A stretch of DNA of 64,000 nucleotides from Owenweeksia sp965229445 (lineage in GTDB: Bacteria > Bacteroidota > Bacteroidia > Flavobacteriales > Schleiferiaceae), in NCBI GenBank assembly GCA_965229445.1, contig OZ245876.1, positions 3,038,001 to 3,102,000 of the forward strand, written 5' to 3'. Under the pieces are notes generated by a model that was not told the origin of the DNA, ran no database searches, and was given only the letters and a program-made list of their open reading frames with translations. Positions 19,095 to 29,400 of the stretch are shown here, piece by piece. A program made the translations under genes and the position numbers. Position 1 is the first letter of the stretch. Each line of letters starts with the position of its first letter.

Positions 19095-22000
19095 CTAAAA
19101 GTTGTATGCCAATCCTAGACGAACCCTTCTAGGTAAGCCATAATTAAAAGGATTAATCAAACGACGGTTGTACATGTCAATAAAGGCCTGAGTACTCACC
19201 TGTTGCTGCAATCGAGATTGACCCTCGGGGCTTGCCAGGTATCCATCATCATCAGGATCACCTGTATAGGCATATACATTGGTTACGTTGTATGTATTGA
19301 ATAGGTTGAGAATTTGCAAGTACACTTCAAAGGTTTTGTTTGAGCTACTCTTTCCAACGGCAAATACTTTGTTTACTCTCATATTGAAAGTTACCTGCCA
19401 AGGCAGTCGAAGGCCATTAATCTGTCCCTCAACCAGCGCTTCGTTTGAAGCATTAGCCGTTAGCGGGAAGGCCATGTTGCGTTTGGTATATGGAGAACCT
19501 GAAATTCCGTTGGCCGTTAAGTTAATTCCAAAGCCTTCCAGAATATTGGCATCGCCCCACTTTGGCCCTTTATACCTTGCTCCCATAGGGTAACGGTAGT
19601 CCATGCGAACCAGCACCTGGTGGCGGTTATCAAAATCAAGGGGAAGAATAAACCTCAGGTTCGGTTGACCCGCTTGAGCCAGGTTCACCCCGGTAGTTGA
19701 ACTTGAACCAGTACCATCCGCAAACTGGAGCGTATAGTTCGCATCAATTTTGAAGTTCTTGGTACGACGCATTTCATATTCAAGGGTGAATCCCTTAACG
19801 GTACCAAAGTCGCGGTTACCGTATGCGATATAGGTAATAGGATACGCTTCTGCGTAGTTAACCGTCTGAAGAAGATCACGCATTTCACGATAGTAAGCCG
19901 AAATTTTAAGAGCGGACTTCTCTGTAAGAATCTGCTTAAATCCTAATTCATACTCCGTTGTTTTCTGCGGACGTAGATCAGGGTTATTCACCAAACTTCC
20001 ATTATCACTATTTAAAAGATCTAAATAATCAAAAGGATCCAGGCGGCTAATACCAGTGGTTGGGCGCTGTGCCAAAAGGTCGTAGTGTGCAATAAACAAT
20101 GCCTGATCGGTAATCGGGAAGTTAAAGGCAATTCGAGGCATCACTACTGTTTGTGGTGTATAATCAACGAATGATTCCTCAGGAAGCGTCTTGGCACCTC
20201 CATAAAGCTCTTCAGACTGTTGAGCACGTTCTTCAGGCGTTAAGATGGTAAAGGGCTTAATACCACCACCCGCAGCATCTGACAACAAGCTTGGATCATT
20301 CAATGGTTCGCCGGCCGCGTTAAACCAGTTATCTCCATCGCGGTAGCCCACAATCTGTGCATTTGAATAATCGTAGCTACTTACGTAAACAGCGTAATCA
20401 CTGCCTATTCCGCCAGGAATATTCTCAACACTTCCGGCCAGAGGTGAGTTAGGCAGATCACCCACGGTATAATATGGGAATAACACATAAGGATCTCGCA
20501 ATACACTTTGGTTGAGGTCAAAACGGTCCACACGCACACCTACATTAAAGGTAAGGTCGTTGAAACTGAATTGGTCTTGAATGTATCCTGCAATATAAAT
20601 TGGTTGAAAAGCCGCTACGGGTCTGGTAAATCTGCCATTGTCATCACGGGCAAGGAAGAAATCAGATACAGAGGCATTCTCTCTGGCAATATTACCTGTG
20701 TAGTCGTAGCCATAATATGATACGTAACGGGTACCATTTGGATTTATGACCTCGTCTGGGGAGAACATACTGATATCAAATACGCTGAGATCCAGGTTAT
20801 CAATATTAATTTGCTCGGTGCTAAATGGATCCATACCGAGGGCGGAACGAATATTCTCAGCAAATGCACTGGAAGAAACCGGATCGTAGGCATAATTGTA
20901 GAGGATGGTATCCTGGTACACCCCGTCTTTGGTAACCAAGATCGGATTGTTCAAATCCAATTCTGAGTTTGGACGATTTTGAAGTAGACGCGCCTGACTC
21001 CATAGCGCCGTAGGGGTGAGTGAGTAACCGCGGTCAATACGTTGCTCATACTCAAATCCAAGAATTAAAGAGTGATCTTTAATATCAAAGTTGGTAGATG
21101 CTGTTACACGAAACTGACTGTTTCTTGTCTCATTATATCCACCTTGCACTGCTCCAACATTGGTCCAGAGCCCGTTGTATACGCTCAATGGATTTTGACC
21201 ATTAATTGGTGGTGTTACGGTAGAAAGTAAAGTCTGAAAGTCACTGGTTATCAAGCCCGGGTATTCTTCCGATAGCTCATAGTAGCGTCTCATGTAATTT
21301 GTGAGAGATGGATTCACAGTGCCTGGGGTAAAGGCCACGGCGGTATCATCCAATCCCACAAAGCGATAGCCATACACTCCGGCTACGGTATCTAGGCCAT
21401 ATTGGTATCTGGATTGATTTTGAATATCAAACTGTCCGACATGCCCGTAGTTAAAAAAGTCCTTATCGTGGTTGGCATCATAGGTCTTGTTATAATCCCT
21501 GCTGTAGTCAACCTGAATATTATAGAAAGCATTTTTAATCAGGCTATTGCTTTCTGGGTCATTGGCAAAAGATTGTTGAAAGCGGGCAAACACACTCCAA
21601 TCATTGCTAATAAAATCCCTGTTTCCGGAATGATTGAAAATGTGGTTTACATAACTTGGATTCTTGCTGTTATTGTATACCCAGCGACCACCGAAAGAAA
21701 GCTGTGACAAACGGCTGGTTTTTATTTGCAAACTTCCGTTCATTCTAATTTCTCTCCTCTGTGAGTTTGGCCGAACCTGTACATTGGTCAAATCCTCTTC
21801 CGTTACAAGTTCAGAGCGATAAACGTAGCCCGTTCCGGTACTATCAACCGTGATAGGGTTGTTGTGCAAATCATCGTAATCCTCATCACTCAAGCTCGCA
21901 TAGGGTACCAAGCCAGGTCTCGGTTCTTCTATGAAAAGGAATTCCGAAGAGAATAAGAATCCCAGTCGGTTGTTCCCCTGATCGTCTTTCCACAAATTTA

Positions 22001-22844
22001 TAGGCCCTCCTACTGTAAAAGCTCCCAGATTATAATTCTGAGCATCAAGACTGTATTTATAGGACTCATCAGACCCTGAACCTTCATAGTAATAAGGATT
22101 CTCTTGGTTATACTTGATGAATTGAAAAGGATAAGAGGTTAAAATTTCTGCCGTACCAAAGTAGGTACCGCTTGGTCCGCGAGTGGTAGTTGAGATTACC
22201 CCCCCTACAGCATCACCATATTGGGCAGGCAAACCACCGGTTATGACCTCTGTTTGTGCGATAGCGGCCTGTGGAATATTTACCGAGCCCCGCACTTTTA
22301 CTCCATCAATAAAGTACACTGTACCTTCCGCACGCTGTCCCCGCACATTAGTGTTGCCATTTGCGTCTTGCGTAACACCGGCTGCCTGGGAGGCCACCGA
22401 GGTAATATCACGCACGGCCATGTTTACAATATCTTCTGAAGTGGTAACACTGCTGGATTTGGATTTATCAATCAATGGTGCCGTATACTCAATCACCACT
22501 TCGGTAAGCATCTCTGACTCTTCTCGCAGCTTAAAATCCTGATAGGTTGGGGAGTTGGGTGCAATGATGATATCGGTAATGGTTACCGTTGCATATCCCG
22601 TGAAAGAAGCCTCCACATTATAAGTACCCGGAGAAACCGGATTTATATTATATCGACCATCGATATCACTGGTTCCCCCAGTTATCACGGTTCCTGCATT
22701 ATCTTTTATAACAATATTCGCAAAGGGAACGGTCTCACCGGTTTTTGCGTCTGTGATTGTACCTCTCAGAGAACCAGGGCGTTGCTGGGCTACAGCAAGC
22801 ACAGAGGCAAATGACAATATTATAACAAGTAGCTTTCTTCCCAT
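19095..22844 (-). CDS. Large TonB-dependent receptor-like protein with carboxypeptidase-like domain
   Basis: A 1249-residue outer membrane receptor. The start chosen is ATG 22844 (MGRKLLVIILSFASVLAVA, a clean signal peptide); a longer frame to 22910 would put 22 unlikely residues before it. A carboxypeptidase-regulatory-like domain spans about 25-115, then a plug with NVRGQRAEGTVYFIDGVKV near residue 170 and a very large barrel with long loops, ending in LGLAYNF. It heads an operon with the 1334-residue secreted protein and the PorV-like protein. At about 1250 residues it is longer than ordinary siderophore receptors, fitting a SusC-like or T9SS-linked partner role. Substrate unknown. Confidence 0.85.
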   Translation of the reverse strand: MGRKLLVIILSFASVLAVAQQRPGSLRGTITDAKTGETVPFANIVIKDNAGTVITGGTSDIDGRYNINPVSPGTYNVEASFTGYATVTITDIIIAPNSPTYQDFKLREESEMLTEVVIEYTAPLIDKSKSSSVTTSEDIVNMAVRDITSVASQAAGVTQDANGNTNVRGQRAEGTVYFIDGVKVRGSVNIPQAAIAQTEVITGGLPAQYGDAVGGVISTTTRGPSGTYFGTAEILTSYPFQFIKYNQENPYYYEGSGSDESYKYSLDAQNYNLGAFTVGGPINLWKDDQGNNRLGFLFSSEFLFIEEPRPGLVPYASLSDEDYDDLHNNPITVDSTGTGYVYRSELVTEEDLTNVQVRPNSQRREIRMNGSLQIKTSRLSQLSFGGRWVYNNSKNPSYVNHIFNHSGNRDFISNDWSVFARFQQSFANDPESNSLIKNAFYNIQVDYSRDYNKTYDANHDKDFFNYGHVGQFDIQNQSRYQYGLDTVAGVYGYRFVGLDDTAVAFTPGTVNPSLTNYMRRYYELSEEYPGLITSDFQTLLSTVTPPINGQNPLSVYNGLWTNVGAVQGGYNETRNSQFRVTASTNFDIKDHSLILGFEYEQRIDRGYSLTPTALWSQARLLQNRPNSELDLNNPILVTKDGVYQDTILYNYAYDPVSSSAFAENIRSALGMDPFSTEQINIDNLDLSVFDISMFSPDEVINPNGTRYVSYYGYDYTGNIARENASVSDFFLARDDNGRFTRPVAAFQPIYIAGYIQDQFSFNDLTFNVGVRVDRFDLNQSVLRDPYVLFPYYTVGDLPNSPLAGSVENIPGGIGSDYAVYVSSYDYSNAQIVGYRDGDNWFNAAGEPLNDPSLLSDAAGGGIKPFTILTPEERAQQSEELYGGAKTLPEESFVDYTPQTVVMPRIAFNFPITDQALFIAHYDLLAQRPTTGISRLDPFDYLDLLNSDNGSLVNNPDLRPQKTTEYELGFKQILTEKSALKISAYYREMRDLLQTVNYAEAYPITYIAYGNRDFGTVKGFTLEYEMRRTKNFKIDANYTLQFADGTGSSSTTGVNLAQAGQPNLRFILPLDFDNRHQVLVRMDYRYPMGARYKGPKWGDANILEGFGINLTANGISGSPYTKRNMAFPLTANASNEALVEGQINGLRLPWQVTFNMRVNKVFAVGKSSSNKTFEVYLQILNLFNTYNVTNVYAYTGDPDDDGYLASPEGQSRLQQQVSTQAFIDMYNRRLINPFNYGLPRRVRLGLAYNF

Positions 22845-22966
22845 AAAAAATCCATGATTAGAGTTGCACCCCAAAAATTTTGAAGGTCGTAAATATAACA
22901 TAAAACTCATCTTCTAAACAAAAGCTTAACATTGCAATACGTCGAAAATACGAGACAACTACTTTG

Positions 22967-22974
22967 TATTTTTG
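22967..22974 (+). promoter_or_regulatory. Possible Bacteroidota -7 promoter element before the Rieske-like lipoprotein gene
   Basis: TATTTTTG fits the TAnnTTTG -7 consensus and lies 69 bases before the ATG at 23044. No TTTG element is present at the ideal 19-base spacing, so this is a weak call. Confidence 0.3.
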
Positions 22975-23043
22975 AGTTGATCAACTTATTACTTGAATGA
23001 TTATTAAAATGCAACATAGCAGACATTACTTAGTTAGGTAGAT

Positions 23044-23496
23044 ATGTTTTATTCTCATTTCTCGTTTAAAGGCCTTCTTAATGTATTGACCCTGGCGATG
23101 GTATTGGTTGCCTCCGGATGTGGAAAAAGCCGACCAGATAATTTTCCGGACGTAGCATTTGAGACCTATGTTTACTTGAATAATCCATCTAACAATGCTT
23201 TGAAACAGCCGGGTGGCTGGGTATATCATGACGGCGGATACCGTGGATTAATTATATATCGCCGACAATTAACCGGTGGACCCGAGGACTTCGGGGTGTA
23301 TGACAGAGGTTGTCCACAGCATATTACGGATAACTGCGGCTATCTTGAAATCAGTGACGATGATTTATTTGCGGAGTGCCCATGTAGCGGAGAAGAATAT
23401 TTATTGTTGGATGGGTCCCCGGTTAACAATTCAGAATTTGGATTAAAAATGTATCCAGCATCCTTGAATAGTGGAGTGTTATACATTAGGAATTAA
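23044..23496 (+). CDS. Rieske-like lipoprotein with degenerate cluster motifs
   Basis: A 150-residue predicted lipoprotein: hydrophobic residues 11-24 end in LVASGC with the lipid cysteine at 26. The rest resembles the small Rieske-fold proteins of Bacteroidota: GVYDRGCPQH near residue 100 and ECPCSGEEYLLLDG near 124. A true Rieske [2Fe-2S] site needs C-x-H and C-x-x-H; here the first is C-P-Q-H and the second lacks its histidine (C-P-C-S), so the cluster is probably not bound in the classical way. It stands alone between divergent and convergent neighbours. Function unknown. Confidence 0.7.
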   Translation: MFYSHFSFKGLLNVLTLAMVLVASGCGKSRPDNFPDVAFETYVYLNNPSNNALKQPGGWVYHDGGYRGLIIYRRQLTGGPEDFGVYDRGCPQHITDNCGYLEISDDDLFAECPCSGEEYLLLDGSPVNNSEFGLKMYPASLNSGVLYIRN

Positions 23497-23571
23497 CTTC
23501 CACTAATGTTTTGGAAGTTGAGGGTATAGGCTGGTTCCAAAGGTTCAATTCTCCTTAATTACATAAATAAA

Positions 23572-23605
23572 AAGGTCTACTATCCCGTGAAGGATAGTAG
23601 ACCTT
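23572..23605 (-). terminator. Strong hairpin terminator, probably bidirectional
   Basis: A perfect 14-pair stem with arms AAGGTCTACTATCC and GGATAGTAGACCTT around a 6-base loop. On the minus strand it is followed by TTTATTTATG and lies 22 bases after the small PID-CTERM-like gene; on the plus strand it lies 75 bases after the Rieske-like gene and may stop that transcript too. Confidence 0.85.
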
Positions 23606-23627
23606 AGATTTATTTAGAAAACGAGGT

Positions 23628-23819
23628 TTATTCTACCTCGCTGCGCTTCTTATAAACGTCATACGCTTTTTTCCCGCCATAGGCAGCTCCAGCTGCGATC
23701 AGCAGGCTTATACCACCATCTATTGGAGCCGGGGCACCGCCAGGGTTACCATCAGCTGGTTGAGCGTATAGTGCAATTCCTGCACAGAAAACTACAATTG
23801 TTATTACTAACTTTTTCAT
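23628..23819 (-). CDS. Small PID-CTERM-like exported protein
   Basis: A 63-residue protein almost made only of sorting signals: signal peptide MKKLVITIVVFCAGIALYA, a short Pro/Gly linker with APAPIDGG, a 14-residue hydrophobic stretch (ISLLIAAGAAYGGK) and a basic tail KKAYDVYKKRSEVE. This tripartite motif-helix-basic-tail pattern resembles the PID-CTERM signals of Flavobacteriia, themselves similar to PEP-CTERM signals handled by exosortases. No exosortase gene is in this window. It is downstream of the 740-residue T9SS protein gene by 34 bases on the same strand and has its own strong terminator. The role is unknown; the gene is real on the evidence of signal peptide and terminator. Confidence 0.7.
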   Translation of the reverse strand: MKKLVITIVVFCAGIALYAQPADGNPGGAPAPIDGGISLLIAAGAAYGGKKAYDVYKKRSEVE

Positions 23820-23853
23820 GTCTTGGGTTTTTGAGAAGGTCTGTTCGAGTTAA

Positions 23854-26076
23854 TTATTTCATGATCTTTTGAGAGTGGAGTAGCTGACCTTCAGCTACGA
23901 CTTTGAGCAAGTACACACCTTGTGACTGGTTGGGCAACATGAGCTCATGAACTTCACCACCCGATGCCGTTTTGTTTAGGAGCATCTTGCCTCCCATGTC
24001 AAAAATCTGAATTGTTACTTCCTGATTTAAGTTTTCAAGGTTTACCATAAGGAACTCACCCTGCGTATAGGCAAAGATGTTATCATCAAGCTCACCAGAC
24101 TCATCTATGCCTACCGAACTTTGGCTAAGGTGTAAGATGAAGCGATCAGGATCATTTCCCGCCACGTGACGGAAAGTATAATTCTCCTGACGCAGATCTA
24201 CTATGTCACCTGATAGCTTGTCTTCGATTTCAATTACCATGTCCTTTCCAAGAGTGTTGAAATCAAGGGCAATGGTCATCTCGTCATCTATATCATGAAC
24301 TAAGCTCACCGGAATTGACTTCTTAGCAAACTGGTCTCCTATTATATTGTACGTATATTCAACATCGTTCAGTACAGAATACAGACTCGGTACATTTTGA
24401 CCGTGATTCATTCTTTTAACCCCTTCTATGTATGGATCACGGTTATCTGTAGCTCCAGATTTAAGAGAAACTACCGTGAAATCTGAAAAGGAAGAAGATG
24501 ATGTATAAACCTTCAGCATTACATTCTTTGGCATTTGCACCTTCAACAAGTCTCTTTCTACCGTCAAATCTATTTGATCCTCTCTAAATGCTAGCGTTGT
24601 AGGACTAGTAGTTTGCACAAAGAACGCCTGTCCGGCAGGGATAAATGAGCTATCTACAGAAGGCAAATTAGTGGTGGCGTTGTAGGATCTCCACCATCCA
24701 TTCTCATCGTCAAGAATATAAAATGTATTCTCCAAAGTACCATTATCAACAATTACTTCCTCCCAGTCAATAGTTGCAGCATAAGGGTTGTTCATGAAAT
24801 TCCATCCTCCATTATCTGTGCTTATAGCAGGATCAACATCACCTGAGTTAAGGACACCATATGAAGATATGGTTATCGGTAAGGTTCCAAAAGGAGCTCC
24901 ACCTCCAAGGTAAATAGACCAGCCATTGGCATCAGCAGCAGGAGTTTGATCTGCTGCAACCGTCCAGGTCCCTTCACTAGTACCTCCATTGAGTGTGGTT
25001 GGGTCATACCAATAAACATTGGCATTAACCGTAGGGCCGTCAGCATCAGTTCTGATAATTCCTCCTCCAGTCATAGTGATTTTGGACAAGGCTCCATTTA
25101 CTGGAAAACCCAGATTAAACCAACGGGCGCTGGATGAAGTAATATACGTTTGGAATTCAACATCACCTGTAACTGACCCCTTAACCTGACCTTGACCCGA
25201 TGCACTCGCTGCGATAAAAACTGAATCCGCCGTTAAGGTGTTAGCCCCAATATCAAGGGTAGCACCAGCATCTACATATACATTGTTATTCGTTTCAGTA
25301 TTTCCACTGAAAGTTGCTCCTGTACCACCAATTATTATGTCATCGTCGAATGCGGAACCAACTGCACCTGGATTGCTAGGCGTCCAGGTAGAACCATCCC
25401 AGAAGTATCCTATCCTGAAATCAGTTTCTTCAAGCGGCCTTACATTACTCGAACCATTTGCCCAGGTCCAATTAGCCGTATCTGCAATTTCCGACTCAAG
25501 ATCACTCCTTGTGGAATTCTTAACTGCTCCACCTGCAATGGTGTAATCGCCATCCTGATTGGTACCCATATTAATCGCATCTGTGAAGTATGCGGGGAAA
25601 GTTCCATAGCTGGCGCCATTTCCCAGGGCGGCTAGGTAGGTAGCACTATCATTCCACGCTCCACTGGTTTGATAAGCAATAATCTTATCACCGTTGTTTC
25701 CAAAAACCACCCCGTTGCCGCTGGGATTAGCCGTATCTGAAGCCCAATCACCCGATGGAGTTCCTCCGGGATACTTCACTACGGTACCGGCCTCAATACC
25801 ACCAGAAGGCACTGTGTAGGTAACGATCGCATCATTAAAACCTGGGTCAGGATGAAGTGAATCACCAGTAGATCCATCACGTTCCTGATCTGTAAATCTA
25901 ATTACCGTACCTGCATCCAGATCAACTAGCGACACAAAGGTAAATTCGTCCGGTGTTCCCTGACCGCTTATTGACAGAATCCATAAATCCCCAGAGCTTA
26001 AGACAGTCTGGGCATTGGATACGAAAGCAAATAATAGAATACCAGTAATAGATAGGAGTAGTTTCTTCAAGCGCAT
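23854..26076 (-). CDS. T9SS type A sorting-domain protein (740 aa)
   Basis: A secreted or cell-surface protein. Signal peptide at 1-22 (ending SNAQ), an N-terminal beta domain of about 190 residues starting VLSSGDLWILSI, a region GSVTGDVEFQTYI onward that is shared with the 1046-residue neighbour, and a C-terminal sorting domain of about 80 residues (IFAYTQGEFLMVNLEN ... GVYLLKVVAEGQLLHSQKIMK). The last stretch, with conserved Gly-x-Tyr and terminal Lys, is a type A T9SS signal, so the protein should cross the outer membrane through T9SS and be attached. Binding target is unknown. Confidence 0.82.
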   Translation of the reverse strand: MRLKKLLLSITGILLFAFVSNAQTVLSSGDLWILSISGQGTPDEFTFVSLVDLDAGTVIRFTDQERDGSTGDSLHPDPGFNDAIVTYTVPSGGIEAGTVVKYPGGTPSGDWASDTANPSGNGVVFGNNGDKIIAYQTSGAWNDSATYLAALGNGASYGTFPAYFTDAINMGTNQDGDYTIAGGAVKNSTRSDLESEIADTANWTWANGSSNVRPLEETDFRIGYFWDGSTWTPSNPGAVGSAFDDDIIIGGTGATFSGNTETNNNVYVDAGATLDIGANTLTADSVFIAASASGQGQVKGSVTGDVEFQTYITSSSARWFNLGFPVNGALSKITMTGGGIIRTDADGPTVNANVYWYDPTTLNGGTSEGTWTVAADQTPAADANGWSIYLGGGAPFGTLPITISSYGVLNSGDVDPAISTDNGGWNFMNNPYAATIDWEEVIVDNGTLENTFYILDDENGWWRSYNATTNLPSVDSSFIPAGQAFFVQTTSPTTLAFREDQIDLTVERDLLKVQMPKNVMLKVYTSSSSFSDFTVVSLKSGATDNRDPYIEGVKRMNHGQNVPSLYSVLNDVEYTYNIIGDQFAKKSIPVSLVHDIDDEMTIALDFNTLGKDMVIEIEDKLSGDIVDLRQENYTFRHVAGNDPDRFILHLSQSSVGIDESGELDDNIFAYTQGEFLMVNLENLNQEVTIQIFDMGGKMLLNKTASGGEVHELMLPNQSQGVYLLKVVAEGQLLHSQKIMK

Positions 26077-26411
26077 AGGGCGTCGTTTTTGAATTGGTAG
26101 TAGTTTCTTAGTCTGTGAGCTAATTAAGATTTCTCTTTTTCAGCGTTTTACGTGGCTAATTTAGTAATAGAATTCGAACATCCATATACATTATACATTA
26201 GTTTCTTACAACTGGATATGGTTGACTAACTGAATTTTACCACTCAAAACCCCTGTTAATCAGTAAGTTAATTCTTACATTCTAAATTTTTATCACTTAT
26301 TAACAATAGAATCTTACTTCTTCAACGACCTAACTCACTGATTAATTGAATAAATACCCTCTAGATTTTACAGTATTTTCCGAAGGATGTTTATTTAGTC
26401 GACACCTCTTT
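26077..26411. other. 335-base AT-rich intergenic region
   Basis: Lies between the two paralogous T9SS cargo genes, both on the minus strand. It must hold the promoter of the 740-residue protein gene, but I found no clear TTTG-N19-TAnnTTTG element, hairpin or small gene. Confidence 0.6.
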
Positions 26412-29400
26412 TTACAACATTATTTTTTTGCTCCACAATAAACCTTCCCTGGTATCCAGAATTGAGATAATGTACATCCCACGATTACAACTCCCCAGGC
26501 TAATTTCCATATCGCGATTGCCAGGTATCAATTTAAACCTGGAGATTATTCGACCGGTAATATCACTGACATACATTATATCTGCAATCTCAGGAAGACG
26601 ATCTTCAAACACTAGCTGGCCCTGATGAAATACTAACAAGCTCCTGGAAGCAATGCTATTGATATCCACTACCTGTCTATTAATATGAAGGATAAATTTT
26701 CGAAGCCCACTAATGGCCAAATGATTGATATTCAAAGATCCTGATCGTAGATCATGTCTTAGTCCCGAGGACAAGTCTTCTAATTCCAGAGACCAGGAGG
26801 GGTCAATATTCAGCAGTTCAAAATCTAAGGTTAAAAAGGTTGAAACCGACAGGTCAATTTCAAAATGAATACTCTTCTTGCTATTAACATCCTCGATAAA
26901 ATTATACATATACTTTTCATCATTGACAACAGAATAAATACTGGGGGTTAATCTGGCATAATTCATTCTCTTTATGGCATCTAGTTCGCGATCAAGGGTA
27001 TCGGTGGCGAACGGTAAAAAGCCCAGATAGGTCTGATCATGTCGATGTTGTCCTGTGGTAAGCTTCATGAGAATTCCGGGTGGACTCACACTACGAAACA
27101 AATTGGTATGCCCTGAAATTTTCTGCGCATCAAGCTCCACATCTAGCTGGTTACGACCATTGGCATTAATAAAAAAGGCCTGACCAGGCGAGATTAGATT
27201 AGTTGCGCTTCCCGTGATAGTGCCAGACAGTGAATTGTAAGCAACCCAGACACTGTCCGGTCCATCATCATAAACAAAGTAAGTTTTTCCTAATCCTGGA
27301 TTATCGGCAACCACTTCATCCCAATCCAAAAGACTCGGGAATGGGTTTCCTACAAAATTATAGCTCACCGCTCCAGACAGGTTATCCAATGGAATACCTA
27401 CATTTTGATGAGCCACTTCCCCTACAGCTTGGATGCGTTGAGGTAAAACTCCAAAATGAGGCGCGCCAGCGTAGAGGCTAAATCCTGTTCCCAGTGTATT
27501 GACTTGTTTATTAGAAACAGGCAGCCAGGTTCCTTCGCCGGTTTGATTATTTAATAAGCTAGCATCGTAACGCCAAATGTTGACCATCCCGGTATCATTA
27601 GCCACATCATTTAGAGTGTTTAATACTCCTCCCATGGTGAATTGAAGGCTATCTAGCTTAGTGATAAGAGGGATAGAAACATTAAACCATCGAGCGGGCA
27701 CTCCAGATTTTAGGTGAGACTGCCAACAAACTCTTCCTTCTATTTCACCCATTAGTCTAGAAGATCCCGTACTATCGGATAATAGAAATAAGGTGTCAGT
27801 GATTTCCAATTTATTCTGGCCCGTTTCCATTCCTGCAAGTGGTTCGATCGTCAACTCATTCAACTTCGCATCCTGCCCTAGCAACAGCATCTCCCCGCTT
27901 CGCACCAGCGCGTGGCGGTGGCCTGTGGAAGAATCCGGTTCTTCGCTCCAGGCACCATCCACGAACACCAAATGATCAACAACTTGACTAAATCCTTCAG
28001 TTCCAGGTGATCCATAATCACCGGAAATACCGACGAATCCTGCTTCCCGTTTAGTGGCGGCGGCCCATAACATCAGGTTATTGTTGTCCTGCCTTGCAGA
28101 ACCCCTGAATGTTATGGCCGCCCCACCTAACCAAACCGAACCACCATTATACTCCACCTTATCTATTGTATCCAAATTTGAGTTAAGCAGATACACTTCA
28201 TCATTGAGATTACTCAGCGTAAATCCAGTATACTGGTAATCAGATTGGAATCCACCATTCAATGCACTTATACTATCCTTTGACAAGATTATAAACTGCC
28301 TTGGCTTCATAATTATACTGGACCCAATCACTGCGCTGTCATGGCCAGAGTCCGCAATAATTAATCCCTGGAGATCGAAGTATTCTTTGGATGAGTTGTA
28401 TAATTCTACATACTCTCCCCGTGAATCGCTTACGGCTGAAGGATTAATCATTAGCTCGGTGATAATGATATCGCCATTCTGTGGCATGGCTAATGGATCA
28501 ATAATCTGTATTCGAAAAGTTTCTGAGCTATCAAACAAGGCGGGTGTTGCACCATCCATGGCAATGACTTTAAAGTAAATCCAGCTGCTATCTGGCTGAC
28601 CAGGAATAGAACCAGAGGTGATAAATGAATCAGCACTAAGGGCTTGCATTGAAATTTGCGACGAGAGAATAAGGGAATCATTACCCCAAATAACATAGGC
28701 TGAATCAACATGCTGATCATCCTGAATGATACCTATAATATTAAGCTGCTGGTATGAACCTGGGTTCAACGGATTTAAAAAGGCAGATTGGATATTTGGT
28801 GGTTGATTGATGGGCGGGAGAAATTTTAACTCAATATCATCCAGGGCCAGTTCATCCCGTGAACCATAGCCGCCAAAGTCATTACTATACCACTTAAGAT
28901 ATAAGGTATCACCAGGCAAAAGTGTTGCAGGTATCTGAAAACTACGTGAGCTCTGTCGCCACTGAGGTGATACTTCAGCGGTATCAGGAGAAAAAAAATC
29001 CAGATGAGAAATATGATTTACCGCCATCGGGCTATGACCCCAATAAAATTCAATCTTACCTGAACGATTCTGATCATTATAGGTATAGATTTGATAAGAT
29101 ATATCCACAAGCCCCACGGTATCTCCAGTCATATTAATTGATCTGAGAAGATGAAAACCAGGAGTAAAATCAGAACCCCCGGGTTGCACAGCCAGAGCGT
29201 AGTTGGGTACAGAGCCCAGAGAAACATCGGCGGCATAAATTCCTCCGGTTGAAACACCACCTATGGTTAATCCTCTTCCGTAATCTCCTCCAATCGCAGA
29301 ATCCCCAAATGATAAATCACCGGAACTCAATCCATGAACAATCCATGCGTCAGAGTCCAGGCTGCCTGACAGAGCCGTAGGAGAATAGCCTACGCCGGCA

